Assembly: GCA_963698085.1 (NCBI GenBank) | Contig: OY969122.1 | Span: 1,240,001 to 1,304,000, forward strand | Origin: VRUE01 sp963698085 | GTDB taxonomy: Bacteria; Actinomycetota; Thermoleophilia; Solirubrobacterales; 70-9 | Direction: 5' to 3' | DNA: 64,000 nucleotides | Part shown: piece by piece, positions 40,589-49,374 of the stretch | Layout of the letters: each line of letters starts with the position of its first letter | Position numbering within the stretch: position 1 is the stretch's first letter | Position numbers and translations under genes: made by a program | Notes under the pieces: generated by a model | Told to the model about the DNA's origin: nothing | Database searches by the model: none | The model's input: the letters and a program-made list of their open reading frames with translations, nothing else

Positions 40589-41797
40589 CTAGGCCAGAGA
40601 GACGGCGGCTACAGAAGCGACACCCTCTTCAACCTCGCTGAGGTTCAGTGCAGCCTCCAGCTCACTCGCGCAGCAGTTGAGAGAGCGGCCGATTCTCTCC
40701 TCGATCGCGCGGAGGCGGTTGTTCACGGTTTGGCGTGTCACTCCCAGCGCGGCGGCGGCGGAGGCGACGTTGCGCTCGGCGGCGAAGTAGGCCCTGAGGG
40801 TCCCGCGCGCCATCTCCCCCCCGTCGCGCTCCGCCTCCAGTGGCGTCAGGTAGATCTGCTGTAGCGATGTCGTGAGCAGGTCGTCCTGCAGCATCGAGGC
40901 GAGAAGCGCGACATCCGCGTAACAGACGGAGGGCTCGAGCCCACGCAAGGCGACCGGCAGAGCTGCTCGGGCCTGCTGGTGGCTGCGCCGCCAGCCCCTG
41001 AAGCCCTCTCCCGACTCGCCGAGGGCCAAGCGGCCGTTCTGAGGAGCCATCTCGCTCAGCTGCCCAGTGAGTTTCTCGCGGTCAAGCGGATTCCTCCCTC
41101 CCAGCCAGGCCCAGACCTCGCCATCCCCATGACGGACCAGCAACAGACGGCGATCGAGTACCGCGGCCAGCTCACGGATGACGCCCTCGACGCTATCGCC
41201 CTCGGCCACCAGGCCGAGGTGGGTGGCCTCGATGTCGTAGGGGAGCTCCGCCGTGTCGAGCCGCTCGCCGGCGAGGAGTCTTTGCACGAGATCCAAGCGG
41301 CGCTCCGCGGTCGTTTCGAGTCGCTGCTCCGCCTCCTTGCCATGCTCTTCGCTGACAGCGGCAAGCAAGCGGTCGAAGATCGAAGCCTGCACTCTCAGCA
41401 AGCGCTTCAGGGAATCACCCCCGAGCATCTCCCCGGCCTCCGCCTCCTCGATCAGGAAGTCGCCGAGCAGCGCATAGCCGGCGAAGTAGCGACGCAGGAC
41501 CGTGTCGAGGCTGACGCCGGTGCGGGCGGCGACCCGAGCTTGAATCAGGATCTCGGGCGGGATCTGCGGTGGGTTTTGCTCGCTGCTGCCGATCGAGTCG
41601 AGGCCAAAGGAGATCGCCGCGGCCACGGCGCCCTTCAAGCCGTCGAGATACGCGGGATCGCCTGCCTCGGTCGGGTCGGAAACTCCATAGACACGGGTGA
41701 GGATCGCCTCTTCGATCTCTCCGCGACGGGCCTGCAGTCGGGCAGCGAGCTCTCCTCGCGCCAGCGGCCTTGATCCCGAGACAAGGCCCCGCGGCAT
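40589..41797 (-). CDS. PucR-type helix-turn-helix regulator
   Basis: This protein of about 402 residues has a helical N-terminal sensor part (RRGEIEEAILTRVYGVSD, GVSLDTVLRRYFAGYALLGD) and a middle GGDEF-like/CdaR region. The C-terminal HTH_30 domain is RNVASAAAALGVTRQTVNNRLRAIEE. PucR/CdaR regulators are usually activators responding to metabolites. The GTG at 41827 would add ten residues, but ATG 41797 is preferred because it begins the conserved N-terminus. It lies directly downstream of the large NHL protein gene. Confidence 0.8.
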   Translation of the reverse strand: MPRGLVSGSRPLARGELAARLQARRGEIEEAILTRVYGVSDPTEAGDPAYLDGLKGAVAAAISFGLDSIGSSEQNPPQIPPEILIQARVAARTGVSLDTVLRRYFAGYALLGDFLIEEAEAGEMLGGDSLKRLLRVQASIFDRLLAAVSEEHGKEAEQRLETTAERRLDLVQRLLAGERLDTAELPYDIEATHLGLVAEGDSVEGVIRELAAVLDRRLLLVRHGDGEVWAWLGGRNPLDREKLTGQLSEMAPQNGRLALGESGEGFRGWRRSHQQARAALPVALRGLEPSVCYADVALLASMLQDDLLTTSLQQIYLTPLEAERDGGEMARGTLRAYFAAERNVASAAAALGVTRQTVNNRLRAIEERIGRSLNCCASELEAALNLSEVEEGVASVAAVSLA

Positions 41798-41831
41798 GAC
41801 GCGGCCCTTGGTCTCCCTCACGTTCACGAGC

Positions 41832-44800
41832 TCAACGCTGGCCGCGCTTTGCGCCCTTCCGCTTCGCCCCCCGCTGGCGCTGCTTCACGCAGCGCCCCCT
41901 GCGCCTGACCTTGCCTTTGCGGCAGCGGGGCCTTCCCTCTCTGACGTTGCCCTGTCCCTGGAAGCTCAGCGTCCCCGGCGACTGAGAGGCCGGCGGCGCT
42001 GCGGGAACCGGTTCCTTGCAGCCCTCCCCGCTGCAGAGGCGGGGCTCTTCGGGCTCGGGGAAGCCGCCGCCCTCGCGGGCGTCATAGACGTCGTAGTTGT
42101 CGTTGGTGTCCCAGCCGACCAACGGGCTGCGGGTGGAGAAGAAGACGTCGCGTCCGTCTGAGGAAGCGTCGAGCAGGTAGGTCGAATCGGTGCTCTTGCC
42201 GCTTGAGATCAGGTAGTGGCAGCCGCCCGAGACGGAGTCGAAGCTCGGGCTCTGGCTCGTGCACGAGCCGCTGCCCTCGAGCTCGAACTCATAGACGTCG
42301 CGCTTGCCGTTCTCATCCTGGGGGAGGAGCGCGTCGAGGGTCTCGAAGAAGAGGCGTTGCCCGTCGTCGGAGAGGTAGCGGGGCCCTTCCAGGGGGTTGC
42401 TCCAGCCGGGCAGCGCGCTCGGGCCCGTCGGCCTCGCGCCCGAGGGGTTGCAGGAGGCGCAGGTGATGGTCTCGGCCTCTGCGTCATAGACGAAGGCCTG
42501 GGGGCAGAGCGGGCCCGGGTTTTCGGACGCCAAGAGCCGGCACTGGGCCCCCTCGGCGACAGTGTTGTCATAGCCCGCCAGCTCTTTGGCCCGGCTGGAG
42601 AGGAAGGCGAGGTTGCGCCCGTCGGGGGTGACGCGGGCACGCAGGCGGACGGGCCCCGGTGCCCAGACGTCGGTATCGGGGGGTCCGTTGCCGAGGACCG
42701 CGACGAAATCGATCTGCCCTTCGCGCCAGAGGTAGAGGTTGTTCTCTCCCGCCTGGGCTTTCTGACCCGCTTCGTTTTCCTCTTCGCCGCTGAGCACGGC
42801 GCTCGCGGCGAAGTAGGCGTGGGAGCCGTCATCGCTTATCCCGACCATGCCTTTGACCCCCGCCCCGCCGGGCGTGAGGTCTTTCAGCGGCGCTTCTGCG
42901 TTGAAGTCATAGAGGTAGAGGTCGCCCTCCCCCGCCCCGGTGATCAGTTTGTTTTTGCTCGTGAAGAAGACCTTGGAGCCGTCGGTGCTCGCCGCCAGGA
43001 AGACGCCGTCCCCGGGGGAGCCGGCGCCGCTGACTTTTTTGTCGAGCTGGATCGTTTCTTCGCCGCCTATGCGGGCAAAGAGCTGGGTCGGCGAAGAGTT
43101 CGAGGGCGGGTCATAGGTCCAGAGAACCCGGCTTCCATCCGGGGAGACGACGTTGCGGGAGACCTTTATGCCCGCCGAGCAGTGCAGGCCCCCCACCCCG
43201 AAGGCGGTGCCGTCGGTCGGGGCGGCCGGGTTTCCGTTCGGCAGGACGCTGACCAGGCGCACCCCTTCGGCCGCGGACCATTCGTAGAGGTTGAAGTTGG
43301 ATTCTTCGGCCACGGGCGCCCCGGCGTAGGAGGCGTTGGCGGCGAAGAAGACGCGTTTGCCGTCGGCGCTCGCCCCCGCGTAGTCGATGCAGACGAAGGG
43401 ACTGGGATTGACCAGGACCGGCGCTTCGGGGGTCGCCTCGCTGAGAGCGCCTGCGCTGTTGTCGCGCAGGTAGAAGTTGCTGCCCACTTCGCCGGGGGTT
43501 TTCGCCTCCCCCATCACCAGCCCCGCGAAGTCGAGGTCGGGGCTGAAGCCGCGGTAGGGCGGGAAGATCACGTTGGCCTGGATCAGCGGCTCGCCCCCGA
43601 AGTTCGAAGGCGAGATGTTCTCGGTCTGCCAGCCGCTCGCGGAGCGCCTCGCGAGGTACTGGTTGGTGGCGGGGGCGACCTCTCCTTCGGCGAAGGAGGT
43701 CCAGGAGGTGTAGGTGATCGCCTCCCCGGAGCCGGCGGCGGCCTGGATACGGACATAGTCGCCTTGGAGCACGCCCCCCGCCTGGCCCGGGATCGCCACC
43801 TCGGCGCTGTTCTTCTGCGCCGGGGAGACCAGCTCCCAGGCGCGCTCGTCGGGCAGCTCACTCCCTTCTATGCCGGGGCGGTAGGTCCTGAAGGAGCGGG
43901 TCGGGCCGGGGACCTCTTTGGGAGCGATCCGGTCGTCGGTGGCCACGATCCGGTAGCGGTAGGCGGTGCCGGGGGAGAGGCCGATGATCTCGGCCGATCC
44001 CGCTTTGAAGCTTTCCCCGGCGCCGAACTCGATCGGTTCTCCGGCGGGGGCTTTGGTCGCTTTGTCGAAACCGCTTTCCGCGAAGGTGGTCTCCTCGACG
44101 TACTCGAAGTAGCCGGTGGCGGGGATGCCGAGCGGGTTGACGGTGGCGTTCAGCGTCGCCGCTTCGGTGCCGACCTCCGAGGCCCAGGTGCCGCCGATTT
44201 CCAGCGCATCCAGCGTGGTGAAGGTCCCCTCGACTCCGACAGCGCTGCCGTCGGCGTTGGTCGCCACCACGCGGCAGCGGTATTTGGTTTCCGGGGTCAG
44301 GTCGCTGATCTGGGCCGACGCTTTGTGGGCGAGGAAGTCGGAGCCGATCGGGTCGCTCTCGGGGGTGGAGGCAGCCGGTTTGGGACCGCTGAAGCTGTCG
44401 CCGTTCTCGATGAAGTCGGCGTCCGTGATGTATTCGAATTTGACCGTGGTCGCTTTGCCCTCGGGGTTGGCGAAGGCGTTCAGGGTCGCTTTGGTGTTGC
44501 CGAGGGGGTTGGCTTCGCAGGGTTCCGGGATGACGATCGGGCGGTTGTCGGCGGGCAGCTTCAGGTACTTGATCCCGGCGGCGCCGACGTTTGCGAAGAC
44601 ATCGCCGCCGGAGGTGTGGAGGACGGCTATGCCGGGGACGCCTATGGGGAGCGTGCCGTAGCCGAAGCGGATGAGCGGCTCGCCGCTGCTACCGTATTCG
44701 GTGATTACCCTGCTGAGAGCGAAGGGCACACCTTCGTTCCGCTGCGCGGCGAAGAGCTTGCCCGCGGCGTCGATCGACAGGGTGTTGGTTTCGATGTCAT

Positions 44801-45614
44801 CGACTTCCAGCTCGTCCAGCTGTTCCAGCAGTTCTCCGCTGGGGCCGTATTTGCGAAGCGCAGTGAAAATGCCGCCGCCTTCGAAGGTGACGAAGGCATT
44901 GCCGGCCGCGTCGACCGCCAAAGTGTCCAGGAATCTCGAGCTAACCACACTCAGCACCGTTTCCCCGCTGCAGACGCCGGTGTCGGGGTTGAATTTTAGG
45001 ATCCTGTTGGTGAATTCATCCGAGCCTTTGCTGACCAGATCGGCGGCGTAGACGACGCCGGCGGGGCCGACCGCGATCGGGTCGTTGTCTCGCGCGAGCT
45101 GGCATGGACCGGTCCCGGAGGGAGTCGGCGATACCCAGACCGCCGTCACCGGTTCGGGTTCGACGTCGAACTTCTGCAGCCGCCGGTTGGCGTCCATGAC
45201 GTAGACGGCATGCCGGTTGGCGCTGCCGACGGTGTTGTCGACGGCGATCTGGTTGGGGTTGGAGAACTGCCCGAGGCCCGAGCCCGATATCCCGGCTTTG
45301 CAGCCGGCGGCGCAGACTTGGAATTCGCTTTCGCCGTTCTGCACGCCCCAGCCGAAGGCGCTGATGAAGTCGGCTTCGTCGCCGGCGGGCGACAGCTCGA
45401 AGATGTTGACGCGGTGGTTACCCCGATCGGCGACGTAGATGCGGCGGGTTTCGTGGTCGACGGCGATGCCCTGGGGGTTTTTGCACTGCCCGGCGCCGGA
45501 TCCTTCCGGACAGAAGGTGAGCTCGGCGGAGGCGCCGGGGGCGAAGGTCGTGAGGGCAAACAGAGTCGAAAGAGAGGTGGCAACTATGATTTGTTTCATG
45601 CGCTTCCGTTTCAT
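41832..45614 (-). CDS. large secreted NHL-repeat / fibronectin-like protein
   Basis: The 1260-residue protein begins MKRKRMKQIIV with a signal peptide (about 6-29), and AAGGAGGG lies upstream. Residues 35-330 are NHL-type propeller strands (GIAVDHETRRIYVADRGNHR). Residues 360-590 contain two fibronectin-like modules (ATLNAFANPEGKATTVKFEY and ATLNATVNPLGIPATGYFEY). The remainder has PD40/WD-like blades (YFAASAVLSGEEE, FFSTRSPLVGWDT). It ends in a basic tail with CRKGKVRRRGRC. It is probably a surface adhesin or sensor. The mixed modules are typical of secreted giants in this class of Actinobacteria. Confidence 0.8.
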   Translation of the reverse strand: MKRKRMKQIIVATSLSTLFALTTFAPGASAELTFCPEGSGAGQCKNPQGIAVDHETRRIYVADRGNHRVNIFELSPAGDEADFISAFGWGVQNGESEFQVCAAGCKAGISGSGLGQFSNPNQIAVDNTVGSANRHAVYVMDANRRLQKFDVEPEPVTAVWVSPTPSGTGPCQLARDNDPIAVGPAGVVYAADLVSKGSDEFTNRILKFNPDTGVCSGETVLSVVSSRFLDTLAVDAAGNAFVTFEGGGIFTALRKYGPSGELLEQLDELEVDDIETNTLSIDAAGKLFAAQRNEGVPFALSRVITEYGSSGEPLIRFGYGTLPIGVPGIAVLHTSGGDVFANVGAAGIKYLKLPADNRPIVIPEPCEANPLGNTKATLNAFANPEGKATTVKFEYITDADFIENGDSFSGPKPAASTPESDPIGSDFLAHKASAQISDLTPETKYRCRVVATNADGSAVGVEGTFTTLDALEIGGTWASEVGTEAATLNATVNPLGIPATGYFEYVEETTFAESGFDKATKAPAGEPIEFGAGESFKAGSAEIIGLSPGTAYRYRIVATDDRIAPKEVPGPTRSFRTYRPGIEGSELPDERAWELVSPAQKNSAEVAIPGQAGGVLQGDYVRIQAAAGSGEAITYTSWTSFAEGEVAPATNQYLARRSASGWQTENISPSNFGGEPLIQANVIFPPYRGFSPDLDFAGLVMGEAKTPGEVGSNFYLRDNSAGALSEATPEAPVLVNPSPFVCIDYAGASADGKRVFFAANASYAGAPVAEESNFNLYEWSAAEGVRLVSVLPNGNPAAPTDGTAFGVGGLHCSAGIKVSRNVVSPDGSRVLWTYDPPSNSSPTQLFARIGGEETIQLDKKVSGAGSPGDGVFLAASTDGSKVFFTSKNKLITGAGEGDLYLYDFNAEAPLKDLTPGGAGVKGMVGISDDGSHAYFAASAVLSGEEENEAGQKAQAGENNLYLWREGQIDFVAVLGNGPPDTDVWAPGPVRLRARVTPDGRNLAFLSSRAKELAGYDNTVAEGAQCRLLASENPGPLCPQAFVYDAEAETITCASCNPSGARPTGPSALPGWSNPLEGPRYLSDDGQRLFFETLDALLPQDENGKRDVYEFELEGSGSCTSQSPSFDSVSGGCHYLISSGKSTDSTYLLDASSDGRDVFFSTRSPLVGWDTNDNYDVYDAREGGGFPEPEEPRLCSGEGCKEPVPAAPPASQSPGTLSFQGQGNVREGRPRCRKGKVRRRGRCVKQRQRGAKRKGAKRGQR

Positions 45615-45690
45615 GCGCTTCCCTCCTTCGACCATTGGTGTGCTAGTCGTGTTGATTTGCTCAGGTCGGGTGTGACGGTTACCCCGGGAC

Positions 45691-45710
45691 GAAAAGCGCC
45701 CCGGGGCGCG
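45691..45710 (-). terminator. intrinsic terminator after the collagen-like gene
   Basis: On the minus strand GCGCC-CCGG-GGCGC (45696-45709) forms a tight hairpin immediately followed by TTTT (45695-45692). This is the clearest intrinsic terminator in the window, 29 bp after the collagen-like gene's stop. Confidence 0.8.
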
Positions 45711-45738
45711 TGACACACGTGAGGTCAGTGGCGAAGCA

Positions 45739-46473
45739 CTATTCTTCGGCGGCCGTCACTGCCCACACTCCTTGCCCGAAGAAGAAGGGTTCTTCTACCG
45801 GGTCTTTGGCTTTAGTCGTGATGTTGAAGCCCGCTGGACCAGTTATTAGTGAATTTAGAAGGGCAATGTTTTCACCAATCGTCGTGTAGACGCACAGTTT
45901 GCCGGGATCGGCTTTAGGCAAACCGGCCGTAACCCCTGGGCAGCCTTCTTTCGTTTCTTCAGAGCCCACAAAGATAAGTTGCGGAGCTGGAACAACAGGA
46001 ATGTTGAACGAGACGTTTAGCCGCGGAATGAAATTGCCACTATTCCCTACAGGACCCCATACACCGACCAAGGTCTCTTCTGGAGGGAGGACATCGAGTT
46101 CGGTCCAAGGCGAGCCTTCTTTGCCTTGTTTGCCTTCTTTGCCCTGTGGGCCTTCTTTGCCCTGTGGGCCTTCTTTGCCCTGTGGGCCTTCTTTGCCCTG
46201 TGGGCCTTCTTTGCCCTCGGAACCTTGGGCGCCCGTGTCGCCCTTGTCGCCCTTGGCGCCGGCTGGTCCCGCCGGTCCCTGCGCGCCTGCCGGCCCTGCG
46301 GGTCCTTTCGGCCCTCTGGGGCCGCGCGGGCCTTTTTTGGCCGAGGCGGAGGCCTTCGAGCCCGAGCCGCCGTTGTCAGAAGCTGCGTAGGCGCCGCCCA
46401 ACATGGCGAACACCAGGGCGATCACCGAGATCACGCCCGGGATACCGAAGCGGTTGCGTAGTGGCGAGAGCAT
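45739..46473 (-). CDS. secreted collagen-like protein
   Basis: This 244-residue protein has an N-terminal hydrophobic anchor (about residues 12-30). A 75-residue Gly-X-Y collagen region follows (GPRGPRGPKGPAGPAGA, then repeated GPQGKE), and then a unique C-terminal domain (about 118-244). Bacterial collagen-like proteins form surface stalks or trimeric adhesins, and the C-terminal domain would be the globular head. AAGGAGAAG lies upstream of the ATG. It is transcribed into a terminator before the large NHL protein, so the two are separate units. Confidence 0.85.
   Translation of the reverse strand: MLSPLRNRFGIPGVISVIALVFAMLGGAYAASDNGGSGSKASASAKKGPRGPRGPKGPAGPAGAQGPAGPAGAKGDKGDTGAQGSEGKEGPQGKEGPQGKEGPQGKEGPQGKEGKQGKEGSPWTELDVLPPEETLVGVWGPVGNSGNFIPRLNVSFNIPVVPAPQLIFVGSEETKEGCPGVTAGLPKADPGKLCVYTTIGENIALLNSLITGPAGFNITTKAKDPVEEPFFFGQGVWAVTAAEE
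46133..46220 (-). repeat. 18-bp tandem repeats encoding GPQGKE
   Basis: Four perfect copies and a partial fifth of CCTTCTTTGCCCTGTGGG (plus-strand form) encode the repeated GPQGKE of the collagen region. Identical copies suggest recent expansion, so length is expected to vary between strains. Confidence 0.9.
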
Positions 46474-46626
46474 CTAAATCTCTTCTCCTTGTCCCGTGAG
46501 CCCCTCTGCCGGCCGCTTCCCTGGCGACCCCTGTGGCGAGCTCGGTATGTATTTCCCTGTTTCGCCAGTCGGTGGCAGCCAGTTCCTAGAAGGTGCCGTC
46601 TGTACCGCTGACAGGGCTAGGAAAGC

Positions 46627-46647
46627 ACTCCGTCACGGAGTTGTCAA
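46627..46647 (-). promoter_or_regulatory. candidate promoter/operator upstream of the collagen-like gene
   Basis: On the minus strand TTGACA (46647-46642) is followed by the palindrome ACTCCGT-C-ACGGAGT (46641-46627), which would lie between the -35 and -10 boxes and could bind a repressor. No clear -10 follows at ideal spacing. AAGTTCCCAAAAG (46651-46663) next to it matches the half-site near the TetR genes. Confidence 0.35.
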
Positions 46648-46725
46648 GGAAAGTTCCCAAAAGAGAAAAGGCGTTCCTAGATTCGTTCCCTGGGGGGACG
46701 AGCGAGTACCAAACGCTTCGCGCGC

Positions 46726-47373
46726 TTAGCGAGCGAGACGGGCGGCTTCGGTGGGGCCCAGGTAAGGCAAGAGGACGAGCTCGGAGCAGTCGGGGAGGAG
46801 CTCCTCCAGCTGCTTTGCTTCGCCGGCGGCGACCTTGCGAGACGCGAGCGAGACGAGCGAGCCGATGGTCGAGTCCTCGGTCGAGTCGGGGAGGCGAGCG
46901 GCCTCGGGGCGCTCGGCCCGACCCTGGCGCAGCAGCGGCGCCATCTCCCCCACCGCCTCGTTGAAGCGGGCCGTCACCGCCGGCCCGGCGCCACGCGACT
47001 CGACCAAGCAGAGCCGCGCCAAGTCGGGCTCGGAGGAGAGGAAGGCGAGCGTGGCGCGAGTGGCGGCAATCGCCTGCTGCGGCCAACCGTCGACCCCGTC
47101 GAGCGCCTCGGCAACCAGCTCGCGGAGATGGTCGACGACCACCTCGAAGGCGGCGAGGAAGCACTGCTCCTTGCCCTCGAAGTTGGCGTAGAAGACGCGC
47201 CGCGAGACCTTGGCGTGCTTGACGATGTCCGACAGCGTCACCGCCGCATAGCCCTTCTCGGCGACGGCTTCGGCGAGGCCGGCGATCAGCCGCTCGCGCT
47301 GGTGATGGGCGACCTGCTCGCGGCTGTAGCCGTGGCGACCGGCGGGGAGCGGTCCTAGCTCTTCGGCGGGCAT
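46726..47373 (-). CDS. TetR/AcrR-family regulator
   Basis: The 215-residue TetR protein has a helix-turn-helix at about 20-65 (QRERLIAGLAEAVAEKGYAA, HAKVSRRVFYANFEGKEQCF). The N-terminal leader is LPAGRHGYSREQVAHHQRERL, and the C-terminus ends LLPYLGPTEAARLAR. The PYLG tail recurs in most of the TetR genes of this cluster. It stands 7 bp from the AAA ATPase gene on the same strand, so the two are probably co-transcribed. The ligand is unknown. Confidence 0.92.
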   Translation of the reverse strand: MPAEELGPLPAGRHGYSREQVAHHQRERLIAGLAEAVAEKGYAAVTLSDIVKHAKVSRRVFYANFEGKEQCFLAAFEVVVDHLRELVAEALDGVDGWPQQAIAATRATLAFLSSEPDLARLCLVESRGAGPAVTARFNEAVGEMAPLLRQGRAERPEAARLPDSTEDSTIGSLVSLASRKVAAGEAKQLEELLPDCSELVLLPYLGPTEAARLAR

Positions 47374-47380
47374 CGATCCT

Positions 47381-48559
47381 TTAGGCGGTCGAGGGTTGGG
47401 CAGCTTGCGTGCGCCGGATGAAGTCGGCGAAACCGGGCACGGTGAAGGCGACCTGGCCGCGTTCGGGGCTGTAGATCAAGCCCTCGTCGATCAGCTGCTC
47501 GCGCACCACGGAGACCGCCCCATGCCCTCCCAGGGCAGCCGCCACATCCCCGCTCCCGACAGCCTCGTCGCCGCGCTCGGCCATCGCGTGCATGTAGCGC
47601 CGTGCGCGTTCATTCGTTTTCTCCCACCTACCCACATACAGCTCGGCGTCCAGCTCCTGCCGGCCGCGGCGAATCGCCTCAGCGGCCTCCCGCGGCTCTA
47701 GCCTTGGAGGCTCGGCCACGTTCCAGGCCGCATGACCATAGACCTGGATGAAGTACGGATATCCCTCGCAGGCTCCGAGCAGAGCTTCCAGCGCGGCGGG
47801 GTCGAAGTCCAGACCGCCCTCGGGCGCGCGGGCGGGCTCGACGAGAGCTGCGGCAGCGGCTTGCGGAGACAGCGGGCCCAACTCCCGGTAGGAAAAAAGG
47901 CGCTCCGCGTAGGTCTTCGACTCGAGCAGCAAGCCGCGCAACGGGGGCAGGCCGGCGGCGACGATGGCGAGGGGAAGGTCGCGCTTGGAAAGATCATGCA
48001 TCGCGGCGCAGAGTGCCTCCAGCGCCTCCGGCGTGGCTTGCTGCAACTCGTCGAGCAGGAAGAGGACTCCGGTGCCCGCGTCCTCGGCCGCCTCTCCAAG
48101 CGCTCGAAAGAGATCGACCAGGTCGGCCTCGAGGTCGACGGCCCGCTCTCGCGGCCCCAGCTCTACGCTCAGCTCCATGCCGGTGTCGGGGTCACGCATT
48201 CCCACCCGCCGGATCAGCCCGCTCAAGCGTGCAATGCCCTCCCGTACCGCGCCCTTGCTCTCCAGGCGGCGCAGGACCACCCAGGCGCGGTCGGCCACCG
48301 CCTTGCGAAAGTCGCGTCCGGGCCGAGCCTCGACGCTTTGCGCTATCCAGCCGATCTCTTCGGCCGATTGCTCGGCCACCCCCAAGAGCGCCGTCTTGCC
48401 CACTCCGCGTAAGCCGGTGAAGACCACGCTGCGCTCGCCCATTCCACGGCTCAGCCTGCCAAGCAGCGTCTCGATCTTCTCCAGCTCACCCTCACGGCCG
48501 GTCAGGATGGGGGGAGGCGCACCGGCCCCGGGACGGTAGGGATTGAGAAGCGAATCCAT
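47381..48559 (-). CDS. AAA ATPase (Orc1/Cdc6-like)
   Basis: The 392-residue protein is an AAA ATPase with Walker A GLRGVGKT (49-56), Walker B VLFLLDELQ (about 164-172), and a sensor and lid (AIVAAGLPPLRGLL, YPYFIQVYGHAAWNV). A winged-helix-like C-terminus follows (RGDEAVGSGDVAAALGGHGA, YSPERGQVAFTVPGFADF). Such proteins are found in mobile or defence contexts and as helper ATPases. It lies between two TetR genes, 7 bp before one of them. The role is unknown. Confidence 0.85.
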   Translation of the reverse strand: MDSLLNPYRPGAGAPPPILTGREGELEKIETLLGRLSRGMGERSVVFTGLRGVGKTALLGVAEQSAEEIGWIAQSVEARPGRDFRKAVADRAWVVLRRLESKGAVREGIARLSGLIRRVGMRDPDTGMELSVELGPRERAVDLEADLVDLFRALGEAAEDAGTGVLFLLDELQQATPEALEALCAAMHDLSKRDLPLAIVAAGLPPLRGLLLESKTYAERLFSYRELGPLSPQAAAAALVEPARAPEGGLDFDPAALEALLGACEGYPYFIQVYGHAAWNVAEPPRLEPREAAEAIRRGRQELDAELYVGRWEKTNERARRYMHAMAERGDEAVGSGDVAAALGGHGAVSVVREQLIDEGLIYSPERGQVAFTVPGFADFIRRTQAAQPSTA

Positions 48560-48619
48560 TCCTACGTCATTCTACAGTCTTCTATCGAAAAAAGATATAA
48601 AGATATATAAAACAGTAGG

Positions 48620-49300
48620 CTATGCGGAGATCGCGTCGGCGACCTCGCCGGCCTCCCGCGCCGCCTCGTCCTCGCCCATGTAGGGACGGAGGACGAACTC
48701 GAGGGTCTCGGGCAGGAGCGCGCGCAGCTTGTCGGCTTCGCCGGCAATCAACCTCTGACCCAGCACCCAGACGACACCACCGGCCAGGGTCTCCTCGAGG
48801 CTGTCGGGCAGCTGCGCCTGGCGCGGGTTGAGCTCGCGGCCCGGTCGCAGAAGCGGGGCCAGCCGCTTCAGCGCCGCCTCGTGCTTCGCCGCCGCCTCGG
48901 GGCCCGCCGCAACCGCCTCGACCAAAACGGCGCGGGCTGCTGCCGGATATGCGGCGACGTCCTCGAAGAGCACACCGAGCGCCGCGCCCACCCGGTCCGC
49001 CCAGGGACCTTCTTCGCGCTTGTAGGCGTCTTCGACCCGGCTCACGGTGCGGTCGGTCGCGGCGTCGAGCAGGGCGAGGAAAGCGGCCTCCCGGTCGGGG
49101 TAGTGCTTGTAGAAGGTCGCGTAGCCGACCTTGGCGCGACGGACGATCTCCTCCATCGTCGTCTCCTGGTAGCCCTGCTCGGCGATCAGCTCGGCGGTCG
49201 CCGCGAGGATGCGGCGGCGCTGGTCGGCGGCGGCCGCGTCGCGGCTGACCGGCTCGGGGCCGGGCGGCTGCCGGTTCTCCTTGCCGGGCAGGGCTCGCAC
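48620..49300 (-). CDS. TetR/AcrR-family regulator
   Basis: This 226-residue TetR protein has a helix-turn-helix at about 28-75 (RRILAATAELIAEQGYQETT, RRAKVGYATFYKHYPDREAA). The C-terminus ends FVLRPYMGEDEAAREAGEV, the PYxG tail shared by the cluster. It is divergent from the TetR gene at 49375 across 74 bp, which hold the strongest palindromic operator candidate of the region. The 60-bp gap on its other side, before the AAA ATPase gene, is AT-rich. Confidence 0.92.
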   Translation of the reverse strand: MRALPGKENRQPPGPEPVSRDAAAADQRRRILAATAELIAEQGYQETTMEEIVRRAKVGYATFYKHYPDREAAFLALLDAATDRTVSRVEDAYKREEGPWADRVGAALGVLFEDVAAYPAAARAVLVEAVAAGPEAAAKHEAALKRLAPLLRPGRELNPRQAQLPDSLEETLAGGVVWVLGQRLIAGEADKLRALLPETLEFVLRPYMGEDEAAREAGEVADAISA

Positions 49301-49317
49301 AGGCTCAGGATAGCGCT

Positions 49318-49365
49318 AGTTCCCATTGGTACGAAACAGGTACATGAAGTTGGGAAAGTTCCCAA
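49318..49365. promoter_or_regulatory. palindromic operator between divergent TetR genes
   Basis: TTGGGAA-AG-TTCCCAA (49350-49365) is a near-perfect palindrome with 7-base arms, and AGTTCCCATTGG (49318-49329) is another copy of one half. It sits between divergent TetR starts, the usual place for self-regulation. The same AGTTCCCA half-site lies upstream of the TetR gene at 39073 and of the collagen-like gene. Confidence 0.6.
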
Positions 49366-49374
49366 ACATAAGCT

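Noticed and set aside
46133..46220. CRISPR-like short repeats
   Set aside because: The repeats are 18 bp with no spacers and encode collagen GPQGKE units.
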